A DNA stretch of 64,000 nucleotides from Planctomycetota bacterium. Its GTDB lineage: Bacteria > Planctomycetota > UBA8108 > JACQVS01. The stretch lies in NCBI GenBank assembly GCA_028280485.1, contig JANQLS010000072.1:41827-105826 (forward strand), read 5' to 3'. Below the pieces are notes generated by a model. That model searched no databases. It saw only the letters and a program-made list of their open reading frames with translations, and was not told the DNA's origin. Shown here one piece after another: positions 51,402-61,100 of this stretch (positions within the stretch are counted from its first letter, which is position 1; every line of letters begins with the position of its first letter). Position numbers and translations under genes: made by a program.

Positions 51402-52808
51402 ATGTTTTCACCAATTGGCGTTCGCCTCATGGTCATGATGTTTCTCCAATTCTTTATTTGGGGAGCTTGGTACATCACCGTGGGTAGTTACATGAATAGT
51501 GTGGGCTGGGGAGACTTCATCGGAGACGCCTACAGCGTCGGTCCTATCGCAGCTATCATCTCTCCCTTCATCTTAGGAATGATCGCCGACCGCTTTTTTT
51601 CAGCCCAAAGAGTCTTGGGTGTTCTTCATATTTTGGGCGGAGTCCTGATCGCCTTAGCTCCTGTCGTCGCCTCCGGTGAAAGTGCGAGTTCTAAAACGTT
51701 TATCTGGGGAGTCTTGATGGGGCATATGCTCTGCTACATGCCCACCTTAGGCTTAGTGAATACCGTAGCCTTCAAAAACATGCTCAACCAGGAAAAGGAA
51801 TTTCCGGTCATTCGAGTCTTTGGAACATTAGGTTGGATCGCCGCTAATTACGCAGCACTATCTTTAATCGATAGCTTTGGTTTGGAATCTCAATTCTACC
51901 TCACCAGTGCTTCGGCAATCTTACTTGGAGCTTATTGCTTCACCCTTCCCGACACTCCTCCTCCCGCCAAGGGACAAAAAGTACAAGTCAAAGATATCCT
52001 TTGCCTAGACGCCCTATCTTTGATGAAAGAACGATCATTCCTCATTTTCATGATTTGTTCATTCTTAATTTGTATTCCACTCTCCGCCTACTACAGCTAC
52101 GCAGGCCCCTTCCTCGATGCCATGAGTATCTCTAAAGGTTACATGCCACTGGGACAAGTTTCCGAAGTGCTGTTTATGGCTCTCATGCCATTATTCTTCG
52201 GTTTCTTAGGAGTGAAATGGATGCTCGCAGTCGGAATGTTGGCTTGGGTCGTCCGTTATGGCATGTTCTCGATGGGATTTGATCCTGCAGGAGACAACCA
52301 CGTGTTTTGGATGATCCTCTTCGGAGTGATTCTGCACGGAATCTGTTACGACTTCTTCTTTGTCACCGGGCAAATTTACGTCGACAAACGGGCTCCAAAA
52401 GCGATTCGAGGCCAGGCTCAAGGCTTCTTAGTCTTGATGACTTTAGGCTTAGGATTGTTGATCGGTGCCCAAGCTTCTGGCTGGTTAGTCAACGACAACA
52501 AGCCCGAAGAGACTGTTCAATTGGAAAAGGAAGTTGTCGCTTTAACGAGTGAAATTACCGCTCTTGAAACCCAGATTAAAGCACTTCCAGAAGATCAACA
52601 AACAAGCTCTCCCCTTAAAACGGATCTCGACACCATCACGGCGACTAAAAATGAAAAGGCAGCGAGAGCAAATTCATTAATCAAATGGAGAACTGTGTGG
52701 GTTTGGCCCACCATTATGGCTGGCGCTGTAATGTTAGCGTTCTGTGCTCTCTTTAAGTACAAGCCCGCACCGGAGGAGCAACCTGACAGCGGTGATGATG
52801 CGGGTTAA
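51402..52808 (+). CDS. NHS-family (NupG-like) nucleoside transporter with coiled-coil insertion
   Basis: A 468-residue major facilitator protein with about 12 hydrophobic helices. VRLMVMMFLQFFIWGAWYIT at the start, PIAAIISPFILGMIADRFFS and EFPVIRVFGTLGWIAANYAA match the nucleoside:H+ symporter family (NupG/XapB). Near the C-terminus, before the last helix, a ~70-residue charged coiled-coil segment is inserted (VQLEKEVVALTSEITALETQ, LDTITATKNEKAARANS). Substrate assignment (nucleosides or similar) rests on the family. A terminator follows. Confidence 0.8.
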   Translation: MFSPIGVRLMVMMFLQFFIWGAWYITVGSYMNSVGWGDFIGDAYSVGPIAAIISPFILGMIADRFFSAQRVLGVLHILGGVLIALAPVVASGESASSKTFIWGVLMGHMLCYMPTLGLVNTVAFKNMLNQEKEFPVIRVFGTLGWIAANYAALSLIDSFGLESQFYLTSASAILLGAYCFTLPDTPPPAKGQKVQVKDILCLDALSLMKERSFLIFMICSFLICIPLSAYYSYAGPFLDAMSISKGYMPLGQVSEVLFMALMPLFFGFLGVKWMLAVGMLAWVVRYGMFSMGFDPAGDNHVFWMILFGVILHGICYDFFFVTGQIYVDKRAPKAIRGQAQGFLVLMTLGLGLLIGAQASGWLVNDNKPEETVQLEKEVVALTSEITALETQIKALPEDQQTSSPLKTDLDTITATKNEKAARANSLIKWRTVWVWPTIMAGAVMLAFCALFKYKPAPEEQPDSGDDAG

Positions 52809-52835
52809 TAATTGAGTCTGAAGATTCAATTAGAC

Positions 52836-52878
52836 AAAAAGCCGTGGTTCCTCCTTATGAGGGGACCACGGCTTTTTT
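52836..52878 (+). terminator. Terminator of the transporter gene
   Basis: Stem AAAAAGCCGTGGTTCC / GGACCACGGCTTTTT with a TCCTTATGAG-type loop, ending in T7. Confidence 0.9.
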
Positions 52879-52885
52879 TAACTGT

Positions 52886-53013
52886 CCTGTAGGGGCAGGG
52901 CCCATTAATGGCAAACGCCAAGATATGGCCTGCCCGATTCCGTGAAGGGAATAGAAATCCTGAATGGTTACTCTCGCTCTGGGAATGGCCACCCACAAGG
53001 GGTGGCGCTACAG
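52886..53013. repeat. Hybrid CTGTAG element
   Basis: In inverse orientation its body matches 41384-41509 (GGGCCCATTAATGGC, GGCCTGCCCGATTCC, CCTGAATGG), but the end hairpin is CCACCCACAAGGGGTGG (52989-53005) followed by CGCTACAG, the type seen at 37854. One end therefore belongs to each subtype. Confidence 0.8.
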
Positions 53014-53080
53014 GGTTCATTTTATTTTGAAATTGAATCACCCAAATTCTGGCGAATTTGGCTACGACCTTATCTCCATA

Positions 53081-53108
53081 AAAAAAAGCCACCCCAAATG
53101 GGGTGGCT
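53081..53108 (-). terminator. Terminator of the 53141 gene
   Basis: Stem AGCCACCCC / GGGGTGGCT with loop AAAT, followed on the minus strand by T8. Confidence 0.85.
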
Positions 53109-53140
53109 CCACATAACAATCTACCTAAATGATTTTTACA

Positions 53141-53653
53141 TCACGTTCCTGAAGGTAAATCGCGCTTTGACTCGTCTAACAGCGAATGAAGGGTCACCCC
53201 AAAGTCATCCGCAGGGTTTTTTATGAAGGTAAAGGTGAATCCACCGATGATAAAGCAACAGAAGATTAAAGAGAGAAAGTAAGGCCGCGCTCGTTGGAAA
53301 TTCAATAAGCCTGGTAGCAACAAAGCTACAAAGAGTCCGAAGGCCAAAGCCGGCTGTGAACCTAATGCGACAACAAGCTTTTCGATCCAATTAAACAGAT
53401 GAGAGAACATTCCCTCATCTTGTCCGAGGGCAAAAACCGCTAATGGACACTTCACCAGAAGAAAATAGAAAGTACCCGACAAGCTAATAATTGCTAAGAG
53501 CAACAAAAACAAAGGGAACTTTACACTTTGAACCTTCCTCGGCTCAGTCATTCGTGGATCGAATCCATTCGTTAAAAATGTGCGGTGGCGTCGGGCCATT
53601 AGGGTGAGGATTCCTTTCTCTCCAATTGACAACGAATAGGCTGAAACCTCCAT
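53141..53653 (-). CDS. Membrane protein of unknown function
   Basis: Up to 170 residues with three or four hydrophobic helices: FPLFLLLLAIISLSGTFYFL, PALAFGLFVALLLPGLLNF and YFLSLIFCCFIIGGFTFTFI. The N-terminal ~45 residues are polar. The true start is unclear: an internal ATG 18 codons in (MARRHRTF) has AAGGA 12 bases upstream and is possible. No family recognised. It is a single gene with its own terminator. Confidence 0.55.
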   Translation of the reverse strand: MEVSAYSLSIGEKGILTLMARRHRTFLTNGFDPRMTEPRKVQSVKFPLFLLLLAIISLSGTFYFLLVKCPLAVFALGQDEGMFSHLFNWIEKLVVALGSQPALAFGLFVALLLPGLLNFQRARPYFLSLIFCCFIIGGFTFTFIKNPADDFGVTLHSLLDESKRDLPSGT

Positions 53654-53967
53654 TCAGCTTCATAGTGGGCAGAGCCCATTGGGATTATTCCGTTAATCTT
53701 GAGGGCAATTGCTATTCCCCTTTCACACGAGCCCCTTAAAGCCTGAATAATTCAGCACCTAGAGAGATACGTTTCTGTATATATTTTAGAGATAAGTTAA
53801 AAACTCCCCGGTAAATCTTTCCTATCCAGGAACAAAAGGGACGATGAAAGAGTTATAAATAGAATGAGAGACTTCACTTCCCCACAGGCGAAATAATAAT
53901 TTAACTGCCTTTAGTATGGATAGAATTGTTGGCTGGTGGGACTGGGTCAATTAGGATATTCTTCAGT
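53654..53967. other. Divergent gap
   Basis: About 310 AT-rich bases between the membrane protein gene and the small Cys-rich gene; no gene, RNA or repeat copy seen. Confidence 0.5.
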
Positions 53968-54501
53968 ATGAAACTCTTTGACAACTTCAGCACAACTTTA
54001 AAAGCCTCTGCTCGTCAAAAGGGAGGATCATTGAACCCTCGGTTAACTCCTAGGCTTCAAAGGAATCAAGTCGTGCCAGGATCTATTGGGCCTGGATTGA
54101 AGTGCCTCAGTTCAATTTTTATCGCGCTTTCAATATTCTTCAGTACAAGCTTAGCCTCTTGTCCCAGCTCAGAGAAGACTTGTTGCTTGTATTCAAGCTC
54201 GAGCGAACGAAACTCTCCCTCAAAAACTTGTTGTTCCAGTAAGGATGCGAAGCCTCAAGAAGCTTCCGTAAAAGAGGCTCTTGCCTCCCTCCCCCCAGCG
54301 AATCAAGCTGAATGCTGTTGCTCTCATAACGAAGTTCCGATTCAATCTGAAAGCGACTCACTCAAGCTCAACTTAAAACTACCTGAAGTTAATGATGAAA
54401 CGATTGAAGAATCCTCATTCACTCATTTCATTTTAGAACAAACTTCTCTCCCTCCCCCCGAGGCGCACACCTTTCAACATTCGCGCGCCCCTCCTCAGTA
54501 G
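53968..54501 (+). CDS. Small Cys-rich protein preceding the metal efflux operon
   Basis: About 177 residues from the ATG at 53968 (an earlier in-frame start at 53926 is unlikely). A hydrophobic segment (CLSSIFIALSIFFSTSLASC, ~48-67) may be an internal signal/anchor and ends in ASC, which could act as a lipobox. After it come cysteine clusters KTCCLYS, KTCCSSK and AECCCSHN, suited to binding soft metals. No family recognised. A metal-binding role is inferred from the CC/CCC clusters and the CusCBA-type operon just downstream. Its TAG stop lies at the start of a repeat. Confidence 0.55.
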   Translation: MKLFDNFSTTLKASARQKGGSLNPRLTPRLQRNQVVPGSIGPGLKCLSSIFIALSIFFSTSLASCPSSEKTCCLYSSSSERNSPSKTCCSSKDAKPQEASVKEALASLPPANQAECCCSHNEVPIQSESDSLKLNLKLPEVNDETIEESSFTHFILEQTSLPPPEAHTFQHSRAPPQ

Positions 54502-54744
54502 TGTAGTCCGCACCCTCCGAGTGCGGTTAAAAGTAGTCGAATCAATGTAGTCCGCACTTTCCAAGTGCGGTTCAAAGTAGTCGGTTCACTCCGTGAGCCG
54601 TCATAGCTACCTATCCCATCCCCAAATTAAAAGCAATTTAATCTGCAAGCTTAGCTGTATTGTTCCTCAAATGAACTAGGGAATAATTGCTATCTTGCAT
54701 AAGACGGCACATGACGTGTGCCTGCTACCCTGAGGACCATTCTG
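54502..54744. repeat. Hairpin-repeat array before the efflux operon
   Basis: CCGCACCC-TCC-GAGTGCGG (54508-54526, one mismatch); CCGCACTT-TCC-AAGTGCGG (54552-54570); GGTTCAC-TCC-GTGAGCC (54583-54599); GGCACAT-GAC-GTGTGCC (54706-54722) followed by TGCTACCCTGAGGA, which provides the ribosome site of the next gene. Confidence 0.8.
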
Positions 54745-56163
54745 ATGTTGAACATCCTAAAATCCTATAGGCTAAGCCTCTTCTTTTTAATCACCTTACT
54801 GGGCCTCTCAAGTTGCACCCTCCCCACTCAATCCGAAGCAGGAAGGCAACCACTGGAGGTTCACGCTCAAGGCGATGAAGTTCAAGAGAACAATAGCTTA
54901 GCCAACAAGAAGCCTTTATCGAAAAATCGGTACTCCCTTCCCCCCGATGCAAGCCTACTGGAGATAAGGCTCTTTGCTGAGATCAACAACCCGGGTCTTC
55001 AAGCAACGTACCATTCCTGGGAAGCGCAATCTCATCGGAAAACTCAAGCCGGATCCTGGGCGAACCCGAGAATTAGCTTTACGGAGTACCTTCGCTCTAT
55101 CGAGACTCGGACGGGGCCTATGGAACGAAGTTTTCAAATCTCTCAGAGCATCCCCTACTCGGGAATCAAAGGTCTCTCAAAAGCTATCGCAGCCAAAAAA
55201 GCCGATGCCTTAGAACAACAGTTCTTTGCTAAAAGATTAGAGCTCGATGCCGAGATTCGAAAAACTTACGCAAAATACTATTACCTCGGGCGATCGTTAG
55301 CGATCTCGAAAGAAACTCTCGTTCTTCTCAAAAACTTAGAAAGAACCGTAAGGAGTAAGTTTACAACGGGAGCCGAAAACCACCCCGACTTCGTACGGCT
55401 GCAAGTTGAAATCGCCACCCTCACCGATCAAATAAAATCATTAGAAGATCAAAGACGACCCGCACTCGCTCAACTCAACGCTCTTTTAAATCGCCCTTTA
55501 GATACCGAGCTTCAGTTCCCGCAAACTCTGCCCCCTCCCCTCAAGGATTGGGAGGAGGAGGAAGTTAAAAAATACTTCATCGAAAATAACCCACTTCTCC
55601 TCTCTCTGAGTCACGAAATCGAAGCGGCTTCCATTCAACGAAAAAAAGCATTTCGACATTACTTTCCCGACTTAACTATCGGGCTTCAAAATATTCAAAT
55701 CGACCGTGCTATCAATTCGGGAGTAAGGGGTAGTGGTAAAGATCCTTGGATGGCAACTTTCTCGATGGAAATCCCACTCATGTTTTCAAAGATTCGATCC
55801 GGAATTAAAGAGGCAGAAGCCGAGCTTCGATCCCAAAAGAGCAGAAGGTTGAATCTCAAGAACCAACTGGCGGCTCAACTCGAAAGCGTATTATTTGAAC
55901 TTCGAGATGCTAAGAGAAGACGTGCTCTTTACGAGTACACACTGACCCCAAAAGCAGAAGAAGTCTTGTCGAGCTTATTGGGCTCCTTCAAAACGGATCA
56001 AGCCGATTTCTTAAACCTCATCGAAGCGGAACGGTCTTTACTTTCAATTCGCCTATCCGTGGCAAAAGCCAAAATGGATCGACTCACAGCCGAAGCGAAC
56101 CTGGATACGATCCTCGGAACATTAAGATTCTCGAAACCTCAGCAGGAGAAAGATCATGAGTAA
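54745..56163 (+). CDS. cusC: Outer-membrane efflux protein (TolC/CusC type)
   Basis: A 472-residue outer membrane factor. The lipoprotein signal LFFLITLLGLSSC implies a lipid-anchored N-terminus as in CusC. Two long helical hairpins of the TolC family follow (SKAIAAKKADALEQQFFAKR, VEIATLTDQIKSLEDQRRPA; ELRSQKSRRLNLKNQLAAQL, LLSIRLSVAKAKMDRLTAEA). It forms the outer exit duct for the RND pump. ATG 54745 is chosen; GAGGA upstream lies in the flank of a hairpin repeat. It overlaps the next gene by 8 bases. Confidence 0.85.
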   Translation: MLNILKSYRLSLFFLITLLGLSSCTLPTQSEAGRQPLEVHAQGDEVQENNSLANKKPLSKNRYSLPPDASLLEIRLFAEINNPGLQATYHSWEAQSHRKTQAGSWANPRISFTEYLRSIETRTGPMERSFQISQSIPYSGIKGLSKAIAAKKADALEQQFFAKRLELDAEIRKTYAKYYYLGRSLAISKETLVLLKNLERTVRSKFTTGAENHPDFVRLQVEIATLTDQIKSLEDQRRPALAQLNALLNRPLDTELQFPQTLPPPLKDWEEEEVKKYFIENNPLLLSLSHEIEAASIQRKKAFRHYFPDLTIGLQNIQIDRAINSGVRGSGKDPWMATFSMEIPLMFSKIRSGIKEAEAELRSQKSRRLNLKNQLAAQLESVLFELRDAKRRRALYEYTLTPKAEEVLSSLLGSFKTDQADFLNLIEAERSLLSIRLSVAKAKMDRLTAEANLDTILGTLRFSKPQQEKDHE

Positions 56164-58120
56164 GCCCCAGATGGCTTCCATCATTCTGGTGACTTTAGTT
56201 TTGTTCGGCTTGGCGTATTGGCTCGGATCTCGATCAGGTTTAGAAGAGTCCCAGAGCAAAAAAAGTTCGACCGAAAAAGATCAGACTTACTATTGCTCCA
56301 TGCATCCCCAAATTCGGATGCCCCATCTGGCACGCTGTCCCATCTGCGATATGGATCTCATCGTTCTAAGTGACGATGGACCCGACCCCGGCCCCCGAGC
56401 CATAAGACTTTCAAAATCAGCCCAAAAGCTTGCCCAAGTCGAGACGGTGAAAGTTCAACGAAAAGCCGTGGAGTCGATCGTATCTTTGGTTGGGAAAATC
56501 GATTTCGATGAAACCCAGCTCAAAATGATCACCGCAAAAGTACCGGGGCGCTTAGACCGACTCTACGTAAACTACACGGGGGTCACCGTGAAGAAGGGAG
56601 ACCACCTAGCAGACATCTACAGTCCGAGCCTCTACACAGCTCAAACTCAACTTTTAGAAGCGGTCAAAGCACTGGGGCGCCCAGAAACTCAAAAGAGTGC
56701 ATTTCTAAAAAAATCTGCAGAGGAAACTCTCACTGCCGTACGCAAAAAATTGAGTTTACTCGGTCTCACGGATCAACAGATCGCTGAAGTTGAAAAGAAA
56801 AAAACTCCCAGCAAACATCTTTTGATTTCGAGTGAAGTATCGGGAGTCGTCGTCGAAAAATTAGCCGACGAAGGGGATTACGTCGAAGAAGGAAGCCCGA
56901 TCTACAAGGTAGCCAATTTAAGTCAACTGTGGGTGAAGTTAGAAGCCTACGAATCGGATCTACCCTGGTTACGATTCGGCCAGGAAGTCACCTTTAAAAC
57001 TGAAGCCTTTCCCGGAGAAATTCACAAAGGCAAGATCACTTTTATCGATTGGGTTGTCGACCCAAAGAGCCACACGATTAAAGCACGCTTAAACATCGAT
57101 AATTCACGCGGGCATCTCAAGCCTGGGATGTTCGTTCGAGCCGAAGCTCGATCAGTTCTTACCGAGGGGGGACGCGTCGCTGACCCAGCACTTGCCGGGA
57201 AATGGGTAAGCCCGATGCACTCTGAGATCATCAAAGATAAACCGGGAGCCTGCGATGTTTGCGGAATGGATCTTGTTCCTGCCGAAGAATTGTTCCACGT
57301 CGATGATGGAAGCTCTCCCCCTCCACTCGTCATTCCCACCTCCGCGCCCCTCATCACCGGAAAACGTGCCATCGTTTATATCAAAAAACCGAAGTCGGAC
57401 ATCTTCGAAGGACGAGAAGTCGTTTTAGGTCCGCGCGCTGGGGATGAGTACGTCGTTTTATCGGGATTAAAGGAGGGAGAAGAGGTGGTTTCGAGGGGAG
57501 CTTTTAAAATCGATAGCTCCCTGCAGATTAACGCCAAAGTCAGCATGATGAACCAGTCTCACTCAGAAAATAAGGATCACTCCCACCACAGCATTCAACG
57601 ACTCACGGAGTCCCCTTCCGTTCATCAGAAAATGGATTCCTTGTTGTCCGTTTACATTCAAATTCAGGAGGCTTTAGCAAAAGATCAATTTACCGAAGCC
57701 CAAAAAGCATTCAGTCGATTAGAGCCCCAAGTTCATTCCTTGAAATCAGAATCGATGAGCGAAACGGCCAAAGGTCATTGGGAAAAAGATTCAAATTCAC
57801 TCATTAAAATTTCTAAGTTGTCTCAAAAAGCTAAAGATATTCTACAGTTGAGAGAAATTTTTGAAGACTTAAGTCACGTCGCTCTCACTTTAGAAAAAAG
57901 ATTTGGTCACACCCAAGGTGAGTGGATTCAAATTCACTGCCCGATGGCCTTCAACGATAAAGGGGCTCGTTGGTTTCAAAAGGCAGGAACGATTGCTAAT
58001 CCTTACTTCGGCGCACAAATGCTGAAGTGCGGAAATAAAGAAGGAACCTTCCTCCCCCATAAGCCCACTCCAACCCAAAGGGACTCCGACTCAAAAACGA
58101 AGGAGACGAACGATGGCTGA
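56156..58120 (+). CDS. cusB: Membrane fusion protein of heavy-metal RND efflux (CusB type)
   Basis: A 654-residue periplasmic adaptor with an N-terminal membrane anchor. Two heavy-metal-binding modules are present: YYCSMHPQIRMPHLARCPIC with DMDL (~41-65) and WVSPMHSEIIKDKPGACDVC with GMDLVP (~350-375), each with the C/M-H and CxxC set. Between them lie the lipoyl/barrel parts (VPGRLDRLYVNYTGVTVKKG, YVEEGSPIYKVANLSQLWVK). The last ~150 residues match DUF3347 (VYIQIQEALAKDQFTEAQKA; IQIHCPMAFNDKGARWFQKA). Metal specificity is probably Cu/Ag. It overlaps neighbours by 8 bases on both sides. Confidence 0.9.
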   Translation: MSKPQMASIILVTLVLFGLAYWLGSRSGLEESQSKKSSTEKDQTYYCSMHPQIRMPHLARCPICDMDLIVLSDDGPDPGPRAIRLSKSAQKLAQVETVKVQRKAVESIVSLVGKIDFDETQLKMITAKVPGRLDRLYVNYTGVTVKKGDHLADIYSPSLYTAQTQLLEAVKALGRPETQKSAFLKKSAEETLTAVRKKLSLLGLTDQQIAEVEKKKTPSKHLLISSEVSGVVVEKLADEGDYVEEGSPIYKVANLSQLWVKLEAYESDLPWLRFGQEVTFKTEAFPGEIHKGKITFIDWVVDPKSHTIKARLNIDNSRGHLKPGMFVRAEARSVLTEGGRVADPALAGKWVSPMHSEIIKDKPGACDVCGMDLVPAEELFHVDDGSSPPPLVIPTSAPLITGKRAIVYIKKPKSDIFEGREVVLGPRAGDEYVVLSGLKEGEEVVSRGAFKIDSSLQINAKVSMMNQSHSENKDHSHHSIQRLTESPSVHQKMDSLLSVYIQIQEALAKDQFTEAQKAFSRLEPQVHSLKSESMSETAKGHWEKDSNSLIKISKLSQKAKDILQLREIFEDLSHVALTLEKRFGHTQGEWIQIHCPMAFNDKGARWFQKAGTIANPYFGAQMLKCGNKEGTFLPHKPTPTQRDSDSKTKETNDG

Positions 58121-61100
58121 ACCGTCTCCGGGGAACTCTATTCTCAATTCTCTAATCCTGTTTGTTCTTAAAAATAAACTGATTGCATTCCTCCTTCTCA
58201 TAGCAATCTTTGCTTGGGGTTGGATGGTAGCTCCATTCGACTGGAATTTTAAAGATATTCCAAGAGACCCGATTCCCGTCGATGCCATCCCGGATTACGG
58301 TGAAAACCAACAAATCGTTTTCACCGAATGGAAAGGGCGATCGCCACGCGATGTGGAAGACCAAGTGACCTACCCCTTGACCGTGTCGCTCTTAGGCATG
58401 CCCGGAGTAAAGAGCGTACGGAGCTATTCCTACTTTGGCTTTTCGAGCGTCTACGTAATTTTTGAAGACAGTGTTGAATTTTATTGGTCGAGAACTCGTA
58501 TCCTCGAAAAATTAGCGAGTCTTCCTCCCAATGTTTTACCTGAAGGGGTCAAGCCGACGTTGGGTCCCGATGCCACTCCCTTAGGTCAAATTTTTCAGTA
58601 CACCCTTCAAGGCAGAGATTCCCGCGGTCAACCCGCCGGGGGCTGGGACTTAGAAGAACTGCGCTCTATTCAAGATTGGAATGTTCGATTCAGCTTGATG
58701 TCAGTCGAAGGAGTAAGCGAGGTCAGCTCCATCGGAGGCTTCGTCAAAGAGTATCAAATCGATGTCGATCCTGACGCTCTGAGAGCGCACCGAGTGAGTC
58801 TCGAACAAGTCTTTAGTGCGGTTCGTAATTCGAATGCCGACGTCGGTGCTCGAACGATTGAAATCAATCGCGCGGAGTATGTCATCCGAGGCTTGGGATT
58901 GATCAAGAGCTTGGAAGACATCGAAGAAACGGTGATCGCAACCAATGATCACACCCCCATTCGAGTCAAAGAAGTAGCTCAAGTTTCCCAGGGCCCCGCA
59001 TTGCGACGAGGGGCATTAGACGTCGAAGGGCAAGAGGCTGTGGGAGGGATCGTCGTCGTGCGGTATGGGGAAAACCCACAAGCGACGATTGAACGAGTTA
59101 AAAAGAAAATTGAAAACATTTCAGATGGACTCCCGAAAAAACAACTCGCCGATGGCACGGTCAGCCAAGTCACGATCGTTCCTTTCTACGACAGAACGAG
59201 TTTGATCGACGAAACTCTTGAAACATTAAACTCAGCCTTAGTTGAAGAGATCTTTGTCACGATCATCGTCGTTCTCTTGATGGTCCTTCATCTCAGGAGT
59301 GCAATATTAATCTCGGGCCTACTCCCGATGGCGGTCCTCTTATGTTTCTGTTTTATGAAACAATTCGGTGTGGATGCCAATATCGTGGCCTTGTCGGGAA
59401 TTGCCATCGCCATCGGTACGATCGTCGATATGGGGATCGTTCTCTGTGAAAACATTCTCAGGCATCTGCAAAAGGCCTCCCCAGATGAAGATCGACTCCA
59501 GGTGATCTATCGAGCATCGACCGAAGTCGCCAGTGCCGTCCTCATCGCAGTGTTGACAACCGTCATCAGTTTCTTACCCGTTTTCACTCTTGAAGCTGCA
59601 GAAGGAAAGCTCTTTAAACCTTTAGCGTACACTAAAACATTTGCTCTCTTAGCTTCGATCATCATCACGTTGATCATGATCCCTCCGTTTGCTCATTTGC
59701 TATTCGCAGGGAAAATCACCCGGAAATCCTATCGCTGGGGCTTAACCTTAGCCGCTCTTGCGCTCGGGACCTGGTGGGCGATTCAAACTTCGATCGGCCT
59801 AGGCTCGATCCTCATTCTTTTTGGAATATGGATCCAAGTCGAGTCTAAATTAAAAGCTGAAACCAAGACTTGGATTTCTCGCGGAACTCTCATCACTTGC
59901 ATTCTTTGGATCCTCGTTCTTCTCAGTCAGCACTGGCAACCCTTAGGTGCGGATAGAAGCCATGAATTGAACACCCTGTTTGTTGCTCTCGTTTTAGGGA
60001 CTGTCTTCTTAATGGTGATGGCTTTCTATTGGCTCTATGAGCCCCTGCTGAGATGGTGCTTGAGACACAAGTGGATCTTTTTATCAATCCCTACCCTCAG
60101 CCTCATATTAGGCTTAACGATTTGGTTAGGTGCACAAACCATCTTCGCTTTCGTTCCTAAGGGCTTAGGCCTTATAGGGATTGCAAAGGAAACAATTGAG
60201 TCCAGTTCCACCTGGAGAGGCTTGGGACAATTCTTCCCCGGGCTCGGCAAAGAGTTTATGCCTCGGCTTTCGGAGGGAAACTTCCTTTATATGCCCACGA
60301 CGATGCCACATGCTTCCATCGGAGAATCGATGGACACCCTGAAAAAGCAAGACGTTGCCATCCGTTCAATTCCTGAAGTTTCTGAAGTTGTTGGAAAGAT
60401 CGGTCGAGCGGACAGCCCCTTAGATCCAGCACCCATCTCGATGGTTGAGACAATCATTTCATTTCACCCGGAGTACTTAGAAGATTCAGCAGGAAACAAG
60501 AAACTCTTCCGTTTTGAAAACGGTGAGTTCAGCCGCGATTCGATGGGACGATTGATCGAAGATGCTAACGGACGAGCCCTTCGACAATGGAGACCTCACA
60601 TCAAAAGCGAGAACGATATATGGATCGAAATTGAAAAAGCGGCAAAAATCCCAGGATCCACCTCTGCCCCCCGCCTCCAACCCATCGAAACTCGATTGGT
60701 CATGCTCCAAACGGGGATGCGTGCTCCACTGGGAATTAAGATCTTTGGACCCAACCTCCAATCCATCGAATCGACAGCATTGAAGGTTGAAGAACTTCTT
60801 AGATACAGCCCGGGAATTCGAGCGGAAACCGTTAACGCGGATCGGGTCGTCGGTAAACCCTACTTGGAGATTGAAATCAATCGAAAAGCTTTAGGGCGTC
60901 ACGGCGTTTCTATTCGCCAAGTTCAAGACATCATCGAAGTGGCTATCGGAGGGAAAACTTTAACCACTACCATCGAAGGTCGAGAACGGTACCCCGTGAG
61001 AGTCCGTTACGCCCGTGAACTTCGAGATAATCTCGAATCTTTAAAACGCATTTTAGTTCCAGTTGCGAATGGGGCTCACATTCCCTTAGGTCAACTCACC

